Source: an uncultured Verrucomicrobiales bacterium
GTDB lineage: Bacteria; Verrucomicrobiota; Verrucomicrobiia; Verrucomicrobiales; Akkermansiaceae
Direction of reading: 5' to 3'
DNA: 7,682 nucleotides
Assembly (NCBI GenBank): GCA_937969125.1
Contig: CALBVA010000054.1
Coordinates: 1-7,682 of the forward strand
Shown: piece after piece, positions 1-6,587 of the stretch
Layout: each line of letters begins with the position of its first letter
How positions within the stretch are numbered: position 1 is the first letter of the stretch
Made by a program: the position numbers and the translations under genes
The notes under the pieces: model-generated
What the model saw: only the letters and a program-made list of their open reading frames with translations
Told to the model about the DNA's origin: nothing
Database searches by the model: none

Positions 1-62
1 GCCAAGATTGATATTGATCGCGCGGGCCGCAGAAGGCGACGACGCGAGCGACTTTGGTGTGC

Positions 63-249
63 TTAGCGAGTCGGGAGGCAGTGGTGGATTTCTACGAAAG
101 CTCCGAAAATTGCAGCGACGAGGATGGCTCCGCGGTCATGGGGTTCGAAGGTCTCTTGCAGCTCCGAAGGATCGGGTAGAGGGGGCTTTCATTCACCGGT
201 CTCAGGATCGATCCCGCCGATGGCAATCGCGAAGGGCTCCCCGCGCGGC
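63..249 (-). pseudogene. Decayed fragment of a conserved hypothetical protein (EPHDRGAILVAA family)
   Basis: Reading the minus strand from 249 down gives AARGALRD (249-226). Skipping one base at 225 then gives AIGGIDPETGE (224-192), a TGA at 189-191, and in the same frame KPPLPDPSELQETF followed by EPHDRGAILVAAIFGAF (to about 96), ending at TAA 63-65. From memory, large hypothetical proteins, possibly metallopeptidase-like, carry a similar run: ...LRDAIG.ID..TG.W.P..PDP....EPH.RGAILVAAVFDAF. The TGA falls where that family has Trp, so a Trp-to-stop change is likely. The fragment starts only a few bases after the stop of the S74 gene and has no start codon. Positions 1-62 give no convincing continuation, though the gene may resume outside the window. 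The coding match is visible in the sequence; the family name and function are recalled and unsure. Confidence 0.6.
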
Positions 250-250
250 G

Positions 251-1369
251 TTACTTGATGTTTCTGAGTTCGGCAAGTTTAGCTTTCAGGGCTTCGATCT
301 GGGCTTGCTGTTCTTGCATGCCGTTGATCAAGACTGGGATGAGATCGGTATAGGTGACGCCGAGGGTTTTGTCTTCGTCGCTGCCGATATTGACGGCTTC
401 TGGGATGACCGCTTGAAGCTCCTGTGCGATTAGGCCGATCTCACTTCCTGCATCTGGCGTGGTCTTCCAATTATAGCGCGTGGGGCGGAGGGCCATGACT
501 TCGTCGAGCCCGTAATCGAGATCCTCAATCTTGGTCTTTAAGCGCTCATCGGATGAGCGAATCGTGCCGTGTAAGGCATAAACTGCTTTCCAGGCGAAGC
601 CGGAGTCACCGAGAAAAATACCGGTATCTGAGCCATTTGCGGTCGCGTTGGTGGCGTTCCTGAAGGGAAGAATTCGATCTTCACGCAGGACGATTTTTTG
701 ACTTCCAAAAGAGTAGATCGTCAAATCGCCAGCCGGGCTAGTATCGATTCCGGCTCGGATTTCCCGCGGTGAACTATCATCGAAGGAGAAGATGCCGAAG
801 TCGGGATCGAGCGCGAAGTGACCCTCCTTCAAGGTAGCGCGCACGGGGACGCCGGCGGGTGGTGGATCAGTCACGCTAAAGACCTCGCTACCGCCGACCT
901 TGATGGTGGCAGGTTGGCCGGCAGGCACGGTCCACGTTCCGGTCAGTTCGGAGGTTTCCTCTGCGAAGTTTGCTTTGAAGGCAAACGGGCCGGAAAGAAT
1001 TTGCTGGCGAGGCTCCAGAGGGGTGCCGCCATCGACCGAGATACTGAGGAAAACGGAGTCGGAATTGCCAAAGGCGTTTTCGATTTCGCGTGGAGGATCG
1101 GTGGTGTCCGAGGGCCCCAGGATGACGTTAAAAAACCCGTTCGAGGTGTTTGCGGTGATGCTGAAGGGTCCCCAGAGAACATTGCCATCGGTGGCGGAGT
1201 CATGAAGCTGGAAGACCAGAGTGTGAGGCCCGTCAGTGAGGGCTTGGTTCGTTTCAGGATCAAGGAGCTTACCTTGATAGTTCAGCAAACCTGGCACAGC
1301 GCTAGCGGTGAGCACGAGGGAGGAGGTAATGGCGGCGAGGGTAGTTCTAATTTTCATTTGAGAAGTCAT
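251..1369 (-). CDS. Secreted tail-fiber domain-containing protein with C-terminal peptidase S74 chaperone domain
   Basis: This 372-aa protein starts at ATG 1369, or at an equally good in-frame ATG at 1357 (MKIRTT...) that gives a more typical signal peptide. Cleavage is likely after ASA at residue 24. Residues 26-137 (PGLLNYQGKLLDP ... GPFAFKAN) form an N-terminal beta domain often seen in exported bacterial tail-fiber-like proteins. The middle (about 140-265) looks like collar or beta-repeat structure. Residues 272-346 are the S74 intramolecular chaperone domain: SSDERLKTKIEDL, ALRPTRYNW and IGLIAQELQAVIPEAV. In endosialidase-type S74 domains a Ser and a Lys five residues later carry out self-cleavage after trimerisation, and Ser273/Lys278 keep that spacing. 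Residues 347-372 form a short coiled coil. It is the last gene of the operon, 9 bp after the 1014-aa gene. It probably forms a surface-exposed trimer; the ligand is unknown. Confidence 0.88.
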   Translation of the reverse strand: MTSQMKIRTTLAAITSSLVLTASAVPGLLNYQGKLLDPETNQALTDGPHTLVFQLHDSATDGNVLWGPFSITANTSNGFFNVILGPSDTTDPPREIENAFGNSDSVFLSISVDGGTPLEPRQQILSGPFAFKANFAEETSELTGTWTVPAGQPATIKVGGSEVFSVTDPPPAGVPVRATLKEGHFALDPDFGIFSFDDSSPREIRAGIDTSPAGDLTIYSFGSQKIVLREDRILPFRNATNATANGSDTGIFLGDSGFAWKAVYALHGTIRSSDERLKTKIEDLDYGLDEVMALRPTRYNWKTTPDAGSEIGLIAQELQAVIPEAVNIGSDEDKTLGVTYTDLIPVLINGMQEQQAQIEALKAKLAELRNIK

Positions 1370-1378
1370 TTTCAGGGT

Positions 1379-4300
1379 TTACTCGGCAGGCGAGCGAGGA
1401 GCGAAACGGTGTGAGACCCAGATGAGGATATCGTCTGTGGAATCGAGATCGAAGTCAGCACTTTGCGGAATGGTGAGAGACCAATCGGTAGCGGCGACGG
1501 AGCGCTCCCTGAGGAAGTTCGCTTCGGTGTTCACATCCGATGGTTCGCGATCAGTGGTACTGGTGAAGACAAGGCTGACATCGGCCCGCTGCTGGGCAGA
1601 GGAGTTCCACGTCTGCCCGCCATCCAGGGTGAAGTAGTAGTAAAAAGGGAAGGCGCGGAATTCGTTTGGCAGGCGGGTGGAGTCCGGCTGTTCAAAGGCG
1701 GGGGCCTGCTGGGTGCGGACGTAGGTGGTGCCTCCGTAGCCGAGGCTGCCGACACGGATGTTCTCAGGATTCACGGTGCCGCTGGCGGGCAGGGCCGGGA
1801 AACGCGAGTCGATGACGCTAATCCTCAGGCCATTGATTTTGTCCAAATAATCGCCGCGGGTGATTTCCACCCCGCTGGGGCTGTATGAGGTGCCTTTGAA
1901 AAATCGCCCAGTGGCCTTTCGCACCGCGAAGGTGTCAAAGGGAATGACATAGGTGCCGGGCGAGTCTCCCAACTCAAAGGAAGCGAGGCGGCGACGGAAG
2001 AGCTCCTCCTTAGTGATGAACTCGCTCGTGGTAGTATCGAAACGGATGCCATCATCTGGGCCTTCCCCAGCGAAGGGAGCTAGGATGTCATCGCGCAGGG
2101 AAATCACATCCTGCACCGTGGTAAAGCTGGTGCTGAGATTTCCACCATTGAAACTGACCATGGCGGCAACGAAGTCCTCGAGCTCACGGAAGTTTCGCAG
2201 ACGGAAAAGGTCCGCCGTTTCGAAGTCCCCAAAGATGAAAGGCTGATTCCATTTGTACTCGAGCGCCCGGACAGTGTAGAAGACCCATCGCTGGGCATTT
2301 CGAAAGGCGTTATCTGCCCGGAGAAGTGAGGCTTGCGAACGGAAGTAGTGAATGGGATCCGCAAAATAACGGTCATGCAAGTCAGCTGTGTCTGAGGCAA
2401 TCTTGGCATCGAGGCGGGCGAGCTCGCGGTTAAGCAGGCTGACCCGGGCGATCGACTGTTGTTGTAAAGTGAGGGCTTCTTGGTAGTCGAGCTCGATGGA
2501 GGCTTGCTCCCGCTGGATGCCATTGAGATCAGCTGCAGCCTGATCGGCAAGCACCGCGGCGTCACCGAGGGCGAGCTTCCGATCGAGGAGAGCCGCTTGG
2601 GCATCAAGATTTCCTTCTGCAACCCCAACGGTGGTGGCGGCTGCGGTTTGAACGACTCCGTTCGCAACCCCTGCGCCGACTTTCACCCCGGCACTAATAC
2701 CAAAGGTGAGGACGGTGTCGGCGGGATCAACCGCAGCGACGGTATCGTAGGCAGCTTGGGAAGCTGCAGCCGCAGCATTGGCGGTTGTGATGGCAGCGTA
2801 AAGTGGGCCAGTGGCGTCTTGGTAGTCGTTGAATGCGTTATTAATGAGTTCGGTCTGACCGCTGGCTTTCGTAGATGCCGCATTCAGGTTATCGAACTGA
2901 CTACTGGCGAAACCTTTCTGGCGGTTAAGGTTGTCAACTCGGAGATTGGCGATCTCCCGCTCGCGTAAGGCATCATCCATCTCGGAACCGGGGACGGGGT
3001 TTTCGAGATAGTTGATGGGATTTGGCATTGCGAGATCGTCGGATACTTCCTGTGGAGTTTTACCAAGAATCTCGATGTAACGATCCTCGTAGGCGCTTTG
3101 CAACTTACCGAGTTCGGCGTGAACCTGGCTGGCGTTGCCTTGGTAGGTATCGAAGGTTGCCTTAGCGTCATCGTATGTCGATTCGGCGAAGGGAAGAGGT
3201 GAGGTGGAATTATTTTGAATCCATTTTTCGAGGCTGTCGTAGGAGTCGAAAAACTCACCCCCGTTTTGGGAGACAAAAGAGCGGATAAGAAGTAGGAAGT
3301 TCCGGTCGAAGCCCAGCGGATTAAAATTACCCCTCAAGGTTTCGCGGGAGTTGGCAAGTTCACCGAGGGCAGACTGGATCGCTTGGCGAGCATTGGAGAT
3401 ACCTGCGGGGTCTGACTCCGGCGGATTCACCTCGCTGAAGAGGGATTCGAGAATGTTCAGGGAAATGATGATGTCTTGATAGGTGGCATCGATGGTATTA
3501 GTGCCCTCGTCCTGGTCACCGGGGAGATTTCTGAGCGCGTAGAGACGAGTGAGTTCCGTAGCTTCTTCAGCGTAACCTTTCAGAATATCTAGAATGGCGA
3601 CGTAGTCTTTATAGCCTTCAAAAAGCGTGCGATCAGCGGCGTCCTCCGTGGTGCCGGAGTCAGGATTGAAACGCGCAACATTGCTGGTGAGACTGCGAAT
3701 GGGTTGAGTATCACGGAAGATGACGTGTGTGGGCGGGACTGATGAATCGAGCGCGTCAGCGGAGTCAGGGTCGGCTATGATGTCTGAGGAAAAAAGCTGC
3801 CCGTATGCCGCAAGCGCACGCTGGAACTGTGCCAGGGAATCCTGTGAAAGGAGGATCTCTTGATCGAGCACAGTGGTGCCGACCGGTGGAACCTGAAGGT
3901 CGAGGCGATAGCGGGCGGCGGTTTTTACATTGTTCTTGGCGAACTGAACTTCCGCGACAGCGAGGTCGTAATAGGCCTCAAGCAAAGTGGTGCGGACTTC
4001 AAAGTTATGCGGGTCATAGGCGAGGGCGTCCAGAAGCGGCTGGATTTGGCTCGCGAAGGCACTGCGCTCGGCATCGCCGAAAAGGTTGCCGATGTTTTCA
4101 GAGTCCGCGCGCGCCGTCGATCCGCTGCCAATATAGAGACTGTCTTGATAGCGGACGGCTCCACTAGTGGAGTTGTAAAGCGCACTTTGAGCCTCGGCGA
4201 GTTTGCTCTGAACATAGTCCTGATAGGGAACACGAAAGGCAACATGCTGACCAAAGCTGGAGCTGATCAAAGTGGCATTTTGAGAGGTCGGGGCGGGGTC

Positions 4301-4423
4301 GCTTTTGACATGACCGTTGAATACTGTAACGGATGCGGATCCAGTTTCATTGGTGAAAAGAGGACGCACAGAGCCAGTGACAGGCAGAGTGAGAGCGAGG
4401 AGAGTAGTGAGAAGAGTTTTCAT
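1379..4423 (-). CDS. Large exported alpha-helical/coiled-coil protein of unknown function
   Basis: This 1014-aa protein begins with a signal peptide (MKTLLTTLLALTLPVTGS, about 1-18). I recognise no named family. Residues 65-470 are mainly helical, with TPR-like spacing around 130-215 (LLEAYYDLAVAEVQFAKNN). Residues 480-540 and 605-690 are long charged, Gln-rich helices that could pair as a coiled coil. Between them, 541-605 is Ala/Gly/Val-rich and hydrophobic (ISAGVKVGAGVANGVV). Residues 700-750 are aromatic-rich (RWVFYTVRALEYKWNQPF), and 820-1010 look like a beta-rich C-terminal domain with FTLDGGQTWN. The order helix, hydrophobic hairpin, helix, beta domain recalls the shaft end of Tc toxin A subunits, but I see no clear sequence signature for that. 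Its ATG overlaps the stop of the upstream gene (ATGA, 4420-4423), which suggests translational coupling. Confidence 0.82.
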   Translation of the reverse strand: MKTLLTTLLALTLPVTGSVRPLFTNETGSASVTVFNGHVKSDPAPTSQNATLISSSFGQHVAFRVPYQDYVQSKLAEAQSALYNSTSGAVRYQDSLYIGSGSTARADSENIGNLFGDAERSAFASQIQPLLDALAYDPHNFEVRTTLLEAYYDLAVAEVQFAKNNVKTAARYRLDLQVPPVGTTVLDQEILLSQDSLAQFQRALAAYGQLFSSDIIADPDSADALDSSVPPTHVIFRDTQPIRSLTSNVARFNPDSGTTEDAADRTLFEGYKDYVAILDILKGYAEEATELTRLYALRNLPGDQDEGTNTIDATYQDIIISLNILESLFSEVNPPESDPAGISNARQAIQSALGELANSRETLRGNFNPLGFDRNFLLLIRSFVSQNGGEFFDSYDSLEKWIQNNSTSPLPFAESTYDDAKATFDTYQGNASQVHAELGKLQSAYEDRYIEILGKTPQEVSDDLAMPNPINYLENPVPGSEMDDALREREIANLRVDNLNRQKGFASSQFDNLNAASTKASGQTELINNAFNDYQDATGPLYAAITTANAAAAASQAAYDTVAAVDPADTVLTFGISAGVKVGAGVANGVVQTAAATTVGVAEGNLDAQAALLDRKLALGDAAVLADQAAADLNGIQREQASIELDYQEALTLQQQSIARVSLLNRELARLDAKIASDTADLHDRYFADPIHYFRSQASLLRADNAFRNAQRWVFYTVRALEYKWNQPFIFGDFETADLFRLRNFRELEDFVAAMVSFNGGNLSTSFTTVQDVISLRDDILAPFAGEGPDDGIRFDTTTSEFITKEELFRRRLASFELGDSPGTYVIPFDTFAVRKATGRFFKGTSYSPSGVEITRGDYLDKINGLRISVIDSRFPALPASGTVNPENIRVGSLGYGGTTYVRTQQAPAFEQPDSTRLPNEFRAFPFYYYFTLDGGQTWNSSAQQRADVSLVFTSTTDREPSDVNTEANFLRERSVAATDWSLTIPQSADFDLDSTDDILIWVSHRFAPRSPAE
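4420..4423 (-). promoter_or_regulatory. ATGA stop/start overlap coupling two operon genes
   Basis: On the minus strand the end of the Calx-beta gene reads CTA AAG GAA TGA, and the ATG of the 1014-aa gene shares its last bases. The purine run AAAGGA sits directly before the ATG, too close for ordinary Shine-Dalgarno use, so re-initiation by the terminating ribosome is likely. Confidence 0.7.
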
Positions 4424-5646
4424 TCCTTTAGGGTGATGGGGACGACTGGTTTATCGAAATTTGGGAGGTCGCGGATCAATAGGAACTCAGCGTTACGAGT
4501 CCAAGTGAGGTCACCCGTGCCGGTGTCGGTGACGCTTCCTATGATCTGATTGCTTGATACCGAGTATGGTGTCTCGTCTGGCACGGCGCGGAAACTCAGG
4601 TTGCGGCTAATGTTCTGCTCGCCAAAAAGCTTGGTCGCGGAGGTGGGCAGATCAGCAGCAGTAGCGGTGAAACCGGTCTCGGTGAGAGTAAGGTTGCTCA
4701 ATGGGTAGTTGCCCGCCGGGACACTGCCCGAACCTGCGGCAGGGGCACTCACAAATTCCCCGCTCATCTTGCCCCCTTCACAGATCAGACAGAGGCGAAA
4801 CGGTTGCTGGCTGTCTTTGGCCAGGATGGCACCGGACCAATAGGAATCATTGTCCACCAAGATCGTCGTATGCCGGGTGCGGCCCAGTGGGAGGTATCCG
4901 CGACCGGGTTCCAAATCGATAATGAAGGCCTCGCTATTCTCAAGTTCACCATCGTCAGCAAGGAGGATGGAAATAGTCCCCGTCCCGCTGGCTCCGATGT
5001 TTAAGGAATAGGTTCCCGGTAGCTTCCTGAAGTCGTCGGAATCTGTCGTCGAAAGATCGAGGACAGATATATTGATCGTTCCTGAAAAAGGTTTGTTTGA
5101 AGAGAGGCTGATTTCGAGAGCTCCGTCGCCCTCGTTCACGGTGGAATCAGTCTCCGAAAAACTGAGATTCGGCTGCTCTGGCATCGAGCTAGGTAAAAAA
5201 GGATCCGATTTGTTGTTCAGCTCATAAGCATCTCCAAAACCATCTCCGTCCGTATCAAATCCCGACATTCCGGTGGCGGTGGTTCCGATGATTGACTCTA
5301 TGTAGTCGCTGAGATTATCGAGATCGGAATCCGGCGCATCAAACCTGAGAGCCGAAGTAATCCGATAAAAGCCCTTGTCATTCATCTGCTCCGGCGCGCG
5401 AAAGACGAACTGGTTCTGAGCGGCACTCCAACTAAGGACAGCTCTGGGATCGGACACGAAATCAAACTCCGAAAGCGGATCGGCGCTTTCCAGGCTCAAG
5501 GCGGTTACTTTATCCAGATCGTTGAGCGAAAACTGAAGGGTTACGTCAGAAGATTCGCGCTTCAACGATTCGATTTTGAGGTCTTGGGCTGAAACCGCCC
5601 CGATAGGAACGACAGCAGCCAAGAGCATTGGAAAATTGAGTTTCAT
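4420..5646 (-). CDS. Exported protein with thrombospondin-3-like calcium motif and Calx-beta domain
   Basis: This 408-aa protein has a signal peptide, MKLNFPMLLAAVVPIGAVSA, with likely cleavage before QD at 21. Residues 106-150 contain Asp-rich motifs typical of thrombospondin type 3-like calcium-binding segments: DSDLDNLSDYIE, then DTDGDGFGDAYELNNKSDP. Residues 160-267 fit a Calx-beta domain: VNEGDGALEISLS, then DDGELENSEAFIIDLEPG and the closing TTILVDND. Residues 270-400 are a further beta-rich region, with a CLIC (CxxC) at 286-289, that I do not recognise. Calx-beta and TSP3 segments usually bind Ca2+ and stiffen extracellular proteins. It is the first gene of the operon and overlaps the next by 4 bp. 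There is no obvious Shine-Dalgarno before the ATG. An adhesin or structural surface role is inferred, not shown. Confidence 0.85.
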   Translation of the reverse strand: MKLNFPMLLAAVVPIGAVSAQDLKIESLKRESSDVTLQFSLNDLDKVTALSLESADPLSEFDFVSDPRAVLSWSAAQNQFVFRAPEQMNDKGFYRITSALRFDAPDSDLDNLSDYIESIIGTTATGMSGFDTDGDGFGDAYELNNKSDPFLPSSMPEQPNLSFSETDSTVNEGDGALEISLSSNKPFSGTINISVLDLSTTDSDDFRKLPGTYSLNIGASGTGTISILLADDGELENSEAFIIDLEPGRGYLPLGRTRHTTILVDNDSYWSGAILAKDSQQPFRLCLICEGGKMSGEFVSAPAAGSGSVPAGNYPLSNLTLTETGFTATAADLPTSATKLFGEQNISRNLSFRAVPDETPYSVSSNQIIGSVTDTGTGDLTWTRNAEFLLIRDLPNFDKPVVPITLKE

Positions 5647-5686
5647 GATAAATCTGGGGACAAATAGGATCTCTTACTAACCTCTA

Positions 5687-5932
5687 CTAAGGAGCCTCGG
5701 ACGATTCATTACACTTAAACTCAATTTTTTTCACAAGGCTCTCCCGGCTATGCGATTTGTGTGCCTGGTAGCTCTCAATCCCTTTATCTGTAATGGTTTT
5801 ATAGTGGGTGAAGGAGGCGCAGTTTATGTGTTTTGGTCGCTTGAGCGCGCCCAATCTACGGCGAGCCATTCGTAAAACATGGCCGACACAAAATTTGAAA
5901 AACTGGTTTCCAAGATTTCGTGCGCATCAGTC
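5687..5932 (-). other. Possible remnant of a winged-helix C-terminus
   Basis: One minus-strand frame is open from a TGA near 5933 to TAG 5687-5689. It reads NQFFKFCVGHVLRMARRRL, then THYKTITDKGIESYQ and a lysine-rich tail. The TDKG turn after a basic helix resembles the wing of winged-helix proteins that end in YxLTxKG. There is no ribosome site, and the only ATG (5869) lies inside the helix, so if the match is real this is a decayed piece. The resemblance is short and may be chance. Confidence 0.2.
5708..5736 (-). promoter_or_regulatory. Candidate sigma-70-type promoter for the three-gene operon
   Basis: On the minus strand, TTGTGA (5736-5731, 4 of 6 consensus bases) is followed after exactly 17 bases by TGTAAT (5713-5708, 5 of 6). 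Transcription would start near 5700, giving a leader of about 55 bases before the ATG at 5646. It is the best hexamer pair I found upstream of the operon. The call rests on motif matching only. Confidence 0.35.
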
Positions 5933-6101
5933 TGAATACGATGAACTACACACGAGCTGACGATCAAAGAACAGTTTCTCTTTGTGGGTCTATGGGGCAC
6001 CTCCGAAAACTTCATTTCTGAAGTCATTTTCCAATCGAAAGCAGGTTTCCAGAGGTCGATGCTTTGTTTACAAAAATGGTCTGGGTTACATGAGTAAGCC
6101 G

Positions 6102-6129
6102 TTGACGATTTTCGCTGGACTCAAATTAT
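6102..6129 (+). promoter_or_regulatory. Weak candidate promoter for the Fic-remnant/TOTE pair
   Basis: TTGACG (6102-6107, 5 of 6 consensus) is followed after 16 bases by AATTAT (6124-6129, 4 of 6). It lies about 55 bases before the Fic open frame. The spacing is acceptable but the -10 is poor, so this is a motif match only. Confidence 0.22.
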
Positions 6130-6185
6130 GCCTTGCTGACATAAAAATTGCTTAAGAATCCGCTTCGTCTCACCAGGGTCAATGG

Positions 6186-6572
6186 GTGCCTTATGCTTCT
6201 ATCGAGCGAATCATCGAGGATAACAAGGAAGGCTACTATCGAGCACTTCGCACAACTCAGGCTACTTTCCACGAGCCCATCGTGAACTGGGAGCCATGGC
6301 TGCTCTTCTTCCTTCGTACGCTTTGGAAACAATGCGAAGTTCTACGTGGCAAAGTAGAAGATCACCGTGTGATACAAAGCCAACATCTCACCCCATTGGC
6401 TGCCAAAATTCTCACCCTTTTCCAGAACCATTCACAACTGAGTAATCGAGAAATCGTCGCCCTCACCGATTCAAATTCTAATACGGTTAAGGCAACTCTT
6501 TCAAAACTCGTGCAGGAACGACTCCTCCGCATTGAAGGAAAGGGAAGGTCGACAACTTATCGGCTTCTCTAA
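6186..6572 (+). pseudogene. C-terminal remnant of a Fic family protein, winged helix intact
   Basis: The frame is open from 6156 (after TAA 6153-6155) to TAA 6570-6572. The first usable start is GTG 6186, giving 128 aa with no Shine-Dalgarno before it. Residues 1-50 (VPYASIERIIEDNKEGYY, ALRTTQ, NWEPWLLFFLRTLWKQ) match the end of the Fic/DOC fold in bacterial Fic proteins, which usually run 350-380 aa. Residues 68-128 (TPLAAKILTLF ... SNREIVALTDSNSNTVKATL ... GRSTTYRLL) are the C-terminal winged helix-turn-helix seen in that class. The catalytic motif HPFxxGNGR and everything N-terminal are missing and not readable upstream in other frames, so AMP-transferase activity is impossible. The surviving part has no stops or frameshifts, so it may be a recent truncation or a retained DNA-binding protein. 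It lies 15 bp before the TOTE gene in the same frame. Confidence 0.75.
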
Positions 6573-6587
6573 CCACCTCGTATTCCA

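Larger units (their letters stand above)
5647..6185. other. Divergent intergenic region without a convincing gene
   Basis: This stretch of about 540 bases separates the minus-strand secretion operon from the plus-strand Fic/TOTE pair. It holds the candidate operon promoter, a weak plus-strand promoter candidate and a possible coding remnant (5687-5932). I see no tRNA or rRNA, no CRISPR repeats, no terminator-like hairpin with a T run, and no terminal inverted repeats of an insertion sequence. No Fic active-site motif (HPFxxGNGR) is readable in any plus frame here. Confidence 0.6.

Noticed and set aside
8..433. Plus-strand open frame of 141 codons
   Set aside because: It lies opposite the S74 gene and the decayed fragment, has an Arg/Gly-rich composition typical of antisense reading, and shows no motif.
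818..1414. Plus-strand open frame of 198 codons
   Set aside because: It is a mirror frame of the S74 protein gene in high-GC DNA, with no motif.
3860..4549. Plus-strand open frame of 229 codons
   Set aside because: It is antisense to the 1014-aa and Calx-beta genes, which have signal peptides and domain matches. No recognisable motif or start site is present.
6009..6024. Perfect 6-bp inverted repeat with a 4-base loop (ACTTCA ... TGAAGT)
   Set aside because: It is short and AT-rich, has no adjacent T run, and is expected by chance in a region of this size.
5824..6027. Minus-strand open frame of 67 codons in the intergenic region
   Set aside because: No signal peptide, domain or ribosome site is visible, and it is too short to stand on its start codon alone.
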